This document shows, one piece after another, positions 7,181-13,503 of a stretch of 13,601 bases of DNA. The stretch is from Gammaproteobacteria bacterium (lineage in GTDB: Bacteria; Pseudomonadota; Gammaproteobacteria; Chromatiales; Chromatiaceae), in contig JAHEHQ010000024.1 of the NCBI GenBank assembly GCA_024644505.1, forward strand, positions 1-13,601, written 5' to 3'. The position numbers were made by a program, and so were the translations under genes. The notes beneath the pieces were generated by a model, which was given only the letters and a program-made list of their open reading frames with translations, did no database searches and was not told where the DNA came from. Within the stretch, counting starts at the first letter, position 1. Each line of letters opens with the position of its first letter.

Positions 7181-7234
7181 ACCGCTTGTCCAGGCCGGTG
7201 TTGTTCCCGACGATCAGGACAGGCTTGCGGTCAG

Positions 7235-7930
7235 TCAGGCCCTTAGCCGTTCGGAAAAACGGTACCCGGCACCCCGCACCGTCTGCACCATACCGTCGGC
7301 ATTGTGGGGTTCAAGGGCCTTGCGCAGGCGACGGATGTGAACATCCACCGTACGCTCTTCGATAAACACGTTGGTGCCCCAAACCTTGTCCAGCAGCTTG
7401 GAGCGGCTGTAGACCTTGTCACGATGAGTCAAAAAGAAGTGAAGCAAGCGGAACTCGGTCGGTCCCAGGTCGACCTCCTTGCCGTTGACGTGGGCACGCC
7501 GGGAGGAGGGATCGAGATGCAGTCCATCGGCCTCCACCACCTCCTCAAACACATGGGGGGTGATACGCCGCAGTATCACCTTGATCCTGGCAATGAGTTC
7601 CCTGGGGGAAAAGGGCTTCAGGACATAGTCTTCGGCGCCGCTGCCCAGACCGCGCACCTTGTCATCCTCTTCACCGCGCGCCGTGAGCACGATTATCGGT
7701 ATGTCACTGGTTACGGGATCCGACTTCAATACCCGGGTCAATTCGATGCCGCTCATTCCCGGAAGCATCCAATCCATCAGGATCAGGTCGGGAGGGCTGG
7801 AGGACAGCTGCCTGCGGGCTTCTTCCGAATTTGCAGCCCGCTCTGTTTCGAACCCGGCCTGCTCCAGCACGAAGGAGATCATCTCCAGCACCGCGGGCTC
7901 ATCTTCAACAATCAGTATCTTGGCCGCCAT
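7235..7930 (-). CDS. phoB: PhoB response regulator (phosphate regulon activator)
   Basis: This OmpR-family transcription activator is switched on by PhoR. With the ATG at 7930 the protein has 231 residues, and its active-site numbering equals that of E. coli PhoB: acidic pocket in VEDE, phosphoacceptor Asp53 (MDWMLPG), Thr83 and Lys105 (KPFSPREL). The winged-helix DNA-binding domain covers about 130-228, with the recognition-helix region EERTVDVHIRRLRKAL and the terminal VRGAGYRF strand. A TTG two codons upstream (7936) is also possible, since AGGGA is spaced better for it; the ATG is preferred for the match with PhoB. A Pho box precedes the gene, so phoBR should be autoinduced. Its targets here include that box and the array in front of pstS. 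Confidence 0.96.
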   Translation of the reverse strand: MAAKILIVEDEPAVLEMISFVLEQAGFETERAANSEEARRQLSSSPPDLILMDWMLPGMSGIELTRVLKSDPVTSDIPIIVLTARGEEDDKVRGLGSGAEDYVLKPFSPRELIARIKVILRRITPHVFEEVVEADGLHLDPSSRRAHVNGKEVDLGPTEFRLLHFFLTHRDKVYSRSKLLDKVWGTNVFIEERTVDVHIRRLRKALEPHNADGMVQTVRGAGYRFSERLRA

Positions 7931-7962
7931 TCCCAACAGGTCCCTGCGTTTCGAAAGGCCTA

Positions 7963-7997
7963 ATTACAACCGATTCACAGTTACATGGTTATTACAA
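7963..7997 (-). promoter_or_regulatory. Pho box and -10 of phoBR
   Basis: Read on the - strand, TTGTAAT (7997-7991), a 4-base spacer and ATGTAAC (7986-7980) form a two-half-site Pho box with the standard 11-base step. Eleven bases further on, TGTAAT (7968-7963) matches the -10 consensus at five of six positions. The box lies between the stop of the DUF2782 gene (8016-8018) and phoB, so phoBR has its own autoregulated promoter. It has half as many half-sites as the pstS promoter. Confidence 0.82.
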
Positions 7998-8015
7998 AGG
8001 GCATGGAATATAGCG

Positions 8016-8345
8016 TTACCAGCTGAACAATACCCACTGGGGAACCCAGTTGTCACCCGGGTTGTTGCTTTTGACGTCCAGTTCGCCGTCCCCGTCCAGA
8101 TCCAGCAGATAGTACGGCGGCCCGCTGTTGGGGGTGATCCTGACCATGTACACCCTGCCATTGACGCTGTACTGCTGAATCTGCTCATTGGGCGTCTCGA
8201 TAATAGTGACCTCAGGCTCCAGCACCTTGCCGCTCTCAACCTTGGGCGGGAGTGGCAACGGCGCGGGCGCGTCATCCGCCGGGTCTTGAGCCGCGGCAAA
8301 GGGTATCGCGATGAACAGAGACAGTACAAGCAACGACTTCCTCAT
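8016..8345 (-). CDS. Small exported DUF2782-family protein
   Basis: The product is a 109-residue secreted protein of unknown function. A signal peptide (MRKS, then a hydrophobic run to about residue 16) ends in AAA near residue 19. A Pro/Ala-rich stretch (26-35) follows, then the conserved core: a YSVNGRVYMVRI strand pair (59-70), SGPPYYLLD (74-82), an EF-hand-like loop DLDGDGELD (82-90), and a C-terminal VPQWVLFSW. This layout is what I recall of gammaproteobacterial DUF2782 proteins, often found near polA; here the neighbours are phoB and rep. The D-x-D-G-D-G-x-x-D loop could bind calcium but is not proof of it. The ATG has AAGGA seven bases ahead. It runs in the same direction as phoBR but ends before the Pho box, so it is probably not part of that operon. 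Confidence 0.8.
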   Translation of the reverse strand: MRKSLLVLSLFIAIPFAAAQDPADDAPAPLPLPPKVESGKVLEPEVTIIETPNEQIQQYSVNGRVYMVRITPNSGPPYYLLDLDGDGELDVKSNNPGDNWVPQWVLFSW

Positions 8346-8636
8346 GTTAATTCCTTGTATTTCATGACAAATAATGATGCCCGGTTAGCTGCGCAAAGCC
8401 GCCGCAACCCGTGCGATCCGTTTCCGCTCCCCCGGGTCCGGTCTCTGCCAAACCCTGAAGGCAGTTATCACTCTCCTGGCCTTCAGAGAGTACCCGGTTA
8501 CCCGGGCTGCCCGCAGGAACTGTCCCACAAAACGTTATCGGCCATAGATTGCTGAAATCCACCTGCTTGTTCTGCATAATATCAGGAATACCGGCCCCCC
8601 GTTTAATTGACCCCCTGGTTCCCGAGCCGTTCCCTG
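8346..8636. other. Divergent intergenic region between the DUF2782 gene and rep
   Basis: These 291 bases separate two divergent genes. I see no convincing gene in them; a 71-codon - strand frame (8362-8577) has no recognisable protein character. Two overlapping inverted repeats are present: CTGAAGGC/GCCTTCAG (8455-8462/8479-8486) and ACTCTC/GAGAGT (8470-8475/8486-8491). They share bases and could not fold together. A rep promoter candidate lies at 8552-8580. Confidence 0.5.
8552..8580 (+). promoter_or_regulatory. Candidate sigma70 promoter of rep
   Basis: CTGAAA (8552-8557, four of six against TTGACA) lies 17 bases before CATAAT (8575-8580, five of six against TATAAT). Transcription would start near 8587, leaving about 50 bases of leader before the rep ATG at 8637. 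This is a consensus match only. Confidence 0.35.
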
Positions 8637-10643
8637 ATGTCCAATCTGAATCCTTCCCAGTTGCGGGCCATACGCAGCATCGATGCCCCGTTACTGGTCC
8701 TCGCGGGTGCCGGATCCGGCAAGACCCGTGTGATCACCCGCAAGATTGCCCACCTGATAAACCATGTGGGCCTGGAGCCCCGGCATATCACCGCGGTCAC
8801 CTTTACCAACAAGGCTGCCAGGGAAATGAGGGAGCGGGTGAGCGGCCTGTTGAAAAAGGGAAGCGCAAAGGGACTTAACATCTCCACCTTTCACACCCTG
8901 GGCCTGAATATCATCCGCAAGGAGTACAAAAGGCTGGGGCTGAAACCCGGCTTCAGTCTCTTCGATGATCAGGACAGCGCCAATCTGCTGAGGGAACTGC
9001 TGCGAGCCGATTCGGACGATGAGGCTCGAGCTGCCCGTTTTCAGTGGTCCATCTCCGCCTGGAAAAACGCCATGACCACACCCGAGGAGGCTGTCGCGAG
9101 GTCGGAAGACCCCCTGGAACTGCGCACAGCGGGACTTTACGGCAGCTACCAGCGGGCACTTCGCGCATACAACGCCGTGGACTTCGACGATCTGATCCTG
9201 ATGCCGGTGGAACTGTTCCGGGTACAGAAAGACGCCCTGGAAACCTGGCAGAACCGGATTAGATACCTGCTCGTGGATGAATACCAGGATACCAATCTCA
9301 GCCAGTACGAACTGGTCCGGAAACTGGTCGGCGTTCGCCAGGCACTCACGGTGGTGGGTGACGATGACCAGTCTGTCTATGCCTGGCGCGGCGCCTGTCC
9401 CGAAAACCTGAAGCAGCTTCAAACCGACTTCCCGAGACTGCAGGTCATCAAGATGGAACAGAATTACCGTTCCACGGGGCGCATCCTGAAGGCGGCCAAC
9501 CATCTCATCGCCAACAATCCCCATGTGTTCGAAAAGCGCCTGTGGAGTGAATTGGGGCCCGGAGATCCCATCCGGGTTCTCCCCTGCCGCAACGAGAACC
9601 ACGAGGCGGAAAAGGTGGTTTCGGAAATCATTCATCACCGCTTCACGGGATCGGCCGCCTTTGGTGATTATGCCATCCTGTACCGGGGCAACCACCAGGC
9701 CCGGCTCTTCGAAACCGTGCTGCGCCAGCAGAATATTCCCTACTATCTCAGTGGCGGCACGTCGTTTTTCAGCCGCACCGAGATCAAGGACGTGATGGCC
9801 TATCTGCGCCTGCTCGCCAACCCCGAGGACGATGCCGCCTTCCTGCGTATCATCAATACTCCCCGCAGGGAGATAGGTCCGGGCACACTGGAGAAGCTGG
9901 GCCGTTATGCCACGGAACGCCATACTCCGCTTCTGGATGCCTGTGATGAATTGGGTCTGGAACAGGCCCTGACGGGCCGCCCGCTTCAGCGTCTGAGAGA
10001 ATTCAGCCGCTGGATCGCGGAATTTCGCATACAGGCGGAACGGGACCATCCGGTCAGGACGGTCAAGAGCATGCTCAACGAACTGGACTATGAAAACTGG
10101 CTCTATTCCTCGAGTGCCAGCGACAAGACAGCGGAAAACCGGTGGGAAAATGTTACCGATCTGATCGCCTGGCTGGAAAGGCTCTGCAAAGGCGACATGG
10201 TGGGAGAATCATTGCCCGGGATAATCAATCATCTCACCCTTCAGGATGTCCTGGAACGGCAGGATGACGACAGCGGCGGGGACAAGGTGCATCTGATGAC
10301 CCTTCATTCGGCCAAAGGGCTCGAGTTCCCATACGTGTTCCTGGTGGGCATGGAAGAGGAGCTGCTGCCGCACCGCACCAGCATCGAGGAAGACAACATC
10401 GAGGAGGAACGCCGGCTGGCCTATGTGGGCATGACCCGTGCCCGGCGTGTGCTCACCCTGAGCTTCGCCACAAAGCGTAAACGCTACGGGGAAATGACCG
10501 CCTGCGAGCCAAGCCGCTTTCTGGCTGAATTGCCTGAGGAGGAGCTGGTCTGGGAGGGGCGGGACAACCAGCTGACAAAATCAGAAAAACAGCAACGGGG
10601 CAACGCGCATCTGGCCAATATGCGGTCGATGCTGGGCAAATAG
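8637..10643 (+). CDS. rep: ATP-dependent DNA helicase Rep
   Basis: This superfamily 1A 3'-to-5' helicase helps replication forks pass protein-bound DNA. The 668 residues compare with 673 in E. coli Rep, and the helicase motifs come in order: Walker A AGAGSGKT (23-30), TFTNKAAREM, the Rep-type FHTLGL, motif II LLVDEYQDTN, motif III VGDDDQSVYAWRGA, motif IV EQNYRSTGRIL, motif V MTLHSAKGLEFPYV and motif VI EERRLAYVGMTRA. The STFHTLGLNIIRKEY and YAILYRGNHQARLFE stretches fit Rep better than UvrD or PcrA. The start is the ATG at 8637, which aligns with Rep (MSNLNPSQ); the frame is open to a TTG at 8607, and neither has a strong ribosome site. No domain is missing. Its natural terminator just downstream has been split by an insertion sequence. 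Confidence 0.95.
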   Translation: MSNLNPSQLRAIRSIDAPLLVLAGAGSGKTRVITRKIAHLINHVGLEPRHITAVTFTNKAAREMRERVSGLLKKGSAKGLNISTFHTLGLNIIRKEYKRLGLKPGFSLFDDQDSANLLRELLRADSDDEARAARFQWSISAWKNAMTTPEEAVARSEDPLELRTAGLYGSYQRALRAYNAVDFDDLILMPVELFRVQKDALETWQNRIRYLLVDEYQDTNLSQYELVRKLVGVRQALTVVGDDDQSVYAWRGACPENLKQLQTDFPRLQVIKMEQNYRSTGRILKAANHLIANNPHVFEKRLWSELGPGDPIRVLPCRNENHEAEKVVSEIIHHRFTGSAAFGDYAILYRGNHQARLFETVLRQQNIPYYLSGGTSFFSRTEIKDVMAYLRLLANPEDDAAFLRIINTPRREIGPGTLEKLGRYATERHTPLLDACDELGLEQALTGRPLQRLREFSRWIAEFRIQAERDHPVRTVKSMLNELDYENWLYSSSASDKTAENRWENVTDLIAWLERLCKGDMVGESLPGIINHLTLQDVLERQDDDSGGDKVHLMTLHSAKGLEFPYVFLVGMEEELLPHRTSIEEDNIEEERRLAYVGMTRARRVLTLSFATKRKRYGEMTACEPSRFLAELPEEELVWEGRDNQLTKSEKQQRGNAHLANMRSMLGK

Positions 10644-10652
10644 CCTGTACCC

Positions 10653-10665
10653 AAAAAAGAAGGCC
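10653..10665. terminator. Left half of a terminator split by the insertion sequence
   Basis: AAAAAAGA, a bulged A, and GGCC make up the left arm of a hairpin whose right arm, GGCCTCTTTTTT, is at 12639-12650 on the far side of the element. Joined through one copy of the target duplication, they form a 12-base-pair A/T-flanked stem with loop ACGATAATGG. It starts 10 bases after the rep stop and would have served rep and the convergent cytochrome gene. Confidence 0.75.
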
Positions 10666-10674
10666 ACGATAATG
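10666..10674. repeat. Left copy of the 9-bp target-site duplication
   Basis: ACGATAATG directly abuts the left terminal inverted repeat and is repeated exactly at 12629-12637 beside the right one. A perfect flanking pair is the hallmark of transposition. Confidence 0.92.
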
Positions 10675-10701
10675 CAAGCCGTTCAGCAAAGGTATGGAAA
10701 C
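10675..10701 (+). repeat. Left terminal inverted repeat of the insertion sequence
   Basis: These 27 bases, starting CAAGCCGTTCAGC, match the reverse complement of 12602-12628 except at two positions (the fifth and the twentieth). The inner part TTCAGCAA (10682-10689) is also complementary to TTGCTGAA at 10715-10722, so the end can fold on itself. Confidence 0.9.
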
Positions 10702-10731
10702 CTGCTGACCGGGCTTGCTGAAAACGGCAGA

Positions 10732-10771
10732 AAAACCCCGGCTTCCAGGTTTGGAGGCCGGGGTTTTGTTT
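10732..10771. terminator. Bidirectional terminator inside the left end of the insertion sequence
   Basis: A 16-base-pair stem (10732-10747 with 10752-10767, one wobble pair) has core ACCCCGGC/GCCGGGGT and loop GGTT. On the + strand it runs into TTTTGTTTCTT; on the - strand it ends in five Ts. It would stop transposase transcripts on the - strand and rep transcripts entering the element on the + strand, replacing the split rep terminator. Confidence 0.9.
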
Positions 10772-10777
10772 CTTGCA

Positions 10778-12545
10778 TCAAGAGTAATACAGGATGTCCT
10801 CGACGCGCAGTTTGCCTTTGGCCAAACCCAGTCGCATCGCCCGCGTTTTAGCATTCTTGTTCGATGACGGCAGGCAATAGTTGACGTAGGTCCGTAAGAT
10901 GATCAGCAGTTTTTCGGTCATCTTGGGATTATAAGGACTGTTACGATGGCAGATCCGGCGAGCACTTCCCGCTGTGGGTACGCCACGACTCAATGCGGAA
11001 AGTCGGCTTCTGACCATCTGAAAGAACACGTCGATGCCGCTCATGCTGGCCTTGAGGTATAGCCCGGCAAGATGGTCAACATCGTATTGCGCTTGGTCCG
11101 TGAGGTGGCAGATCGCCATCTTCGGTTCCTGCATCGTCGGGAACGGATGGAACAACCATCGGTCGCCCCAAGGGCCAAATCTCGGCATGTTGGCCAACTG
11201 TTCTTTGACAAGCTCAATTTTGACTTGGTAGTCACTTTTCCCCGGAAAACGGTCTTTTTCCCTTTTGAATGCCTCACGGCGCAAACCCACTTCTTCGCGC
11301 TTCTGATCCTGGGTCATGGATGTGTCTATGGTGACGAAAAATGCATCGGCCGTGTTAGCCCTAATCTCTTCCTGGAACGCTGAGAGGCAGGCAGCGCGTA
11401 TGCCGGAGTCCTGATCGAGGAAGAACCGGAGTTTTCCGACACCACCGAAAAGCTGTTTCAAGAACTGGAAATGCGCGTATAACGTGTATTCGGCATGCAC
11501 CTGCATGCCCTGAGCTGGCAATTTATGGGTGGCAGGAATGCGATCGGAAATCTCGGTGTCTTCCCGACGAGCCACGACGTTATAGGCATACTCGATGTCT
11601 TTGGTCAGATTGCCGCTGGTGATTTTCTGTGGGGCGGTGTCAAACGTGTCTTTTTCGCTTCCGTAGTCTTGCACCAGCCATAGTCGAGCGAATTGACGGA
11701 AGGGCAGTTTAACCTGATAGTCGCCTGCAACATGAGCTGCCGCTTCCGTGGCGATGGGATCGGCATCCGGGTCGAAATTGAGATGCATGCCGAAGACGTA
11801 ACCGCTCCCGTTGTCGGCGGTGCCAACCGCACTTAGCTGGGTGGTCCGCTTATCTTTCCGGTGCGTCCAATTGACGATGTAATCCTGACGGTCCGATGAC
11901 AAATAGAGCTTTTCGATTGGAAAGCCCTCTTTAAGCCGTCGTTCCTTGTCGCCAAGGAACTTAAGGCATTGCTCGTGAAAGAAGTCAATCTTGTTGTAGA
12001 CGGTTTGTGGCCGCACATTAGCCAATTCGCAAATTCGCTTGATGGGATTCCCGTTAACCACCTCCATGAAGATCTGGCGATTCTTCTCCGGCGCTTTCTG
12101 ACCACGCGTGGACTTCCCCACCGCAAAGGTCTTGCCACAGGCTTTACACTTAATACCGCGTTGAGCCTGCTCGGCTATGCCCATGCGGGTAATAAGCCTG
12201 CGGGTTGGATAGCATGCCGATACCGTGGTTGGCACAGGCCGCATCCGGACAGGAGGGTTCTCGGCGGGGGGCAAGATACCGAGAGATTCGATCGCGTTCT
12301 TGTTTAATGGCAAGATTGCTCTTGAGGCGAGGGATTTCACCACAGGCTTTGCATTTTATTCCAGGCTTCCGTTCACCTGTCCCTACAACAACGTAGGCGT
12401 CGGAATCCGATGCTCTCTTGCTGGTTTTTTGCTTGGCGGGTACCCCGAAATTCCTACACTGTGGGTTCTTACAAAAGTTGACTTGAATTCCACATGATTC
12501 TTCCGGAATCCGAGATGTTTTAGCTCTCGAAGATTTCTTCGGCAA
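10778..12545 (-). pseudogene. Frameshifted IS transposase gene
   Basis: Two overlapping - strand frames make one protein of about 589 residues if one base is removed; the span 12545-10778 is 3x589+1 bases. The N-terminal frame (12545-12150) starts at a TTG and holds zinc-ribbon pieces: CKNPQCRNFG, CKACG and CPDAACANHG. It runs to GSTRY and then a TAA at 12152-12150. The second frame carries on with KCKACGKTF, completing the second zinc ribbon, so one extra T near 12150-12152 (CGGTATTAAG for CGGTATAAG) explains the break. Then come a helix-turn-helix (ICELANVRPQTVYNKIDF) and a probable RNase H-like catalytic region with candidate acidic residues in YLSSDRQDY and FFLDQDSG. The C-terminus is AMRLGLAKGKLRVEDILYY, an ending I associate with transposases. 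No slippery run is visible, so a mutation is likelier than programmed frameshifting. The family is unassigned. Confidence 0.82.
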
Positions 12546-12549
12546 AACA

Positions 12550-12582
12550 AATCCCCCAGCATGCCAAGCATACTGGGGGATT
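12550..12582 (-). promoter_or_regulatory. Hairpin enclosing the transposase ribosome site
   Basis: On the - strand the arm AATCCCCCAGTATGC (12582-12568) pairs with GCATGCTGGGGGATT (12564-12550), 15 base pairs with one wobble and a 3-base loop. The second arm contains GGGGGA, the only purine-rich sequence suitably placed (about 6 bases) before the TTG start at 12545, so folding would hide it. The hairpin runs into TTTGTTTTG and may also act as a terminator. Either way, transcripts entering from outside would make little transposase, as known for IS10 and IS50. Confidence 0.6.
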
Positions 12583-12601
12583 CTAGGTTAGGAATTACTC
12601 A

Positions 12602-12628
12602 GTTTCCACACCTTTGCTGAACGACTTG
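12602..12628 (-). repeat. Right terminal inverted repeat of the insertion sequence
   Basis: The reverse complement of this stretch starts CAAGTCGTTCAGC and matches the left end at 25 of 27 positions. It lies about 20 bases outside the RBS-covering hairpin and directly adjoins the right target duplication. Confidence 0.9.
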
Positions 12629-12637
12629 ACGATAATG
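12629..12637. repeat. Right copy of the 9-bp target-site duplication
   Basis: ACGATAATG is identical to 10666-10674 and adjoins the right inverted repeat. In the uninterrupted site this sequence would have been the loop of the terminator. Confidence 0.92.
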
Positions 12638-12638
12638 G

Positions 12639-12650
12639 GGCCTCTTTTTT
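12639..12650. terminator. Right half of the terminator split by the insertion sequence
   Basis: GGCCTCTTTTTT is the right arm complementary to 10653-10665. It now lies 1.9 kb from its partner, so neither half can form the original hairpin. The remaining bases to 12702 hold only a GCCTGC/GCAGGC repeat (12662-12667/12679-12684) with no T-run, so the cytochrome gene probably relies on structures in the insertion sequence to end its transcript. Confidence 0.75.
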
Positions 12651-12702
12651 CCACTGATTTCGCCTGCTCAGGTTATCGGCAGGCTGATCAACCCCATGTC
12701 CT

Positions 12703-13227
12703 TTATTGCGTGCTGATCCATTCGGCAATCGCCTGAATCTCTTCATCCGATACGTTCGCCATGATGCCCTTCATCACCATGGTCTGCCCATGCTCTCTGG
12801 CGCCGGACTTGATGTCTTTCATCTGGTTTGTCAGATAGACCGCGTTCTGGCCTGCCAGTCTGGGATAGACGGGCATGATCGGGGAATTGGCATCTGCACC
12901 GTGACAGGTAAAACAGGTCTTGGTCTTGTAAAGCTCCGCACCACTGGCAGTACCGCCGGCTGTGGACGGTGCTGCGGCAGTCTGGACCGGGGCCGGTTCG
13001 GCGGCCGGGGGCGGTGCTGCCGCGGTGGCCACCGGGGCCGGTTTCGATTCAGCCAAAGGGGCGGCTGCCGGTTCCGACGCTGGCATTGCCTGACCTTCAA
13101 CCGCCACCGTACCGACGGGTTTGATACGCTCCAGTACATCCGCACGGGATTCGGCGAAAACCTGTCCGCTGCAAATAAGTGAAGCCGCCAAGGCGACCTG
13201 TACTAGGGAAACTACTCTGTGGCTCAC
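12703..13227 (-). CDS. Periplasmic mono-heme class I cytochrome c with Pro/Ala linker
   Basis: The product is an exported electron carrier of 174 residues. A signal peptide (hydrophobic about 8-20) likely ends at VFA (25). A short segment (ADVLERIKPVGTVAVEG, 29-45) resembles the start of c5-type cytochromes. It is followed by a low-complexity Pro/Ala/Glu linker (about 48-93) and one heme domain: CFTCH (105-109) binds heme, YPRLAGQ (121-127) is the usual loop, and a Met among 150, 152 and 156 (QTMVMKGIM) should be the distal ligand. The C-terminal helix is DEEIQAIAEWIS. Spacing and the RLAGQ loop suit the c553/c554 type. I chose the GTG at 13227 because GGAGG stands nine bases ahead and a signal peptide follows; the frame stays open to 13419, but that part is unlike an exported N-terminus. 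Its redox partner is not in the window. Confidence 0.85.
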   Translation of the reverse strand: MSHRVVSLVQVALAASLICSGQVFAESRADVLERIKPVGTVAVEGQAMPASEPAAAPLAESKPAPVATAAAPPPAAEPAPVQTAAAPSTAGGTASGAELYKTKTCFTCHGADANSPIMPVYPRLAGQNAVYLTNQMKDIKSGAREHGQTMVMKGIMANVSDEEIQAIAEWISTQ

Positions 13228-13272
13228 TGATCCGACCCTCCGCGTATAAGAACCCGGTAATATGACGGGCTG

Positions 13273-13278
13273 AGTATA
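13273..13278 (-). promoter_or_regulatory. Candidate -10 of the cytochrome c gene
   Basis: TATACT on the - strand matches the -10 consensus at five of six positions and would give a leader of about 40 bases before the GTG at 13227. The sequence 17 bases upstream matches the -35 poorly, so an activator may be needed. Confidence 0.35.
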
Positions 13279-13400
13279 ACGGCAATAGGGAAAAAGATCG
13301 ACACCACACATGGACTCACTTTGGGCCTCGGGGTAATATACCCGGTCTTCAGCCCGCCGCCGATACAGCAGAGACCGGATTCCGTTCTCAAGCGGGCCTG

Positions 13401-13406
13401 TACACT
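13401..13406 (+). promoter_or_regulatory. Candidate -10 of the tRNA-Arg gene
   Basis: TACACT (four of six) is followed by CGCG, the GC-rich discriminator typical of stringently controlled tRNA promoters, about 20 bases before the tRNA 5' end. No good -35 is visible at the right distance. Confidence 0.3.
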
Positions 13407-13426
13407 CGCGATTAACCACATCACAA

Positions 13427-13503
<77 letters not shown>

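Larger units (their letters stand above)
10675..12628 (-). mobile_element. Insertion sequence, 1,954 bp, family not assigned
   Basis: The ends are 27-base inverted repeats matching at 25 positions (10675-10701 and 12602-12628), flanked by a perfect 9-bp direct repeat. One transposase gene, on the - strand, fills most of the element and carries a frameshift. Internal hairpins sit at both ends: a bidirectional terminator at 10732-10767 and an RBS-covering hairpin at 12550-12582. The 9-bp duplication and N-terminal zinc-ribbon transposase recall IS1-like elements, but the transposase is far longer than IS1 InsAB and the ends do not look like IS1, so I leave the family open. Intact ends and duplication suggest a fairly recent insertion; only one copy is in the window. 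Confidence 0.93.

Noticed and set aside
7963..7969. Third TTGTAAT-like Pho half-site upstream of phoB
   Set aside because: It lies 17 bases from its neighbour, out of the 11-base phase, and its position fits the -10 element instead.
8362..8577. 71-codon frame on the - strand between the DUF2782 gene and rep
   Set aside because: It has no recognisable motif, signal or membrane segment, and overlaps the likely rep promoter. It is probably chance.
13331..13378. GGGTA/TACCC palindrome and CCGGTCT/AGACCGG repeat upstream of the cytochrome and tRNA genes
   Set aside because: The arms are short, no known operator matches, and the first overlaps a T/A-rich stretch where such palindromes arise easily. 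Kept only as an observation.
13228..13419. N-terminal extension of the cytochrome c frame
   Set aside because: It would put about 64 charged and mixed residues before a clear signal peptide. The GTG at 13227 has a good GGAGG and starts at the signal peptide.
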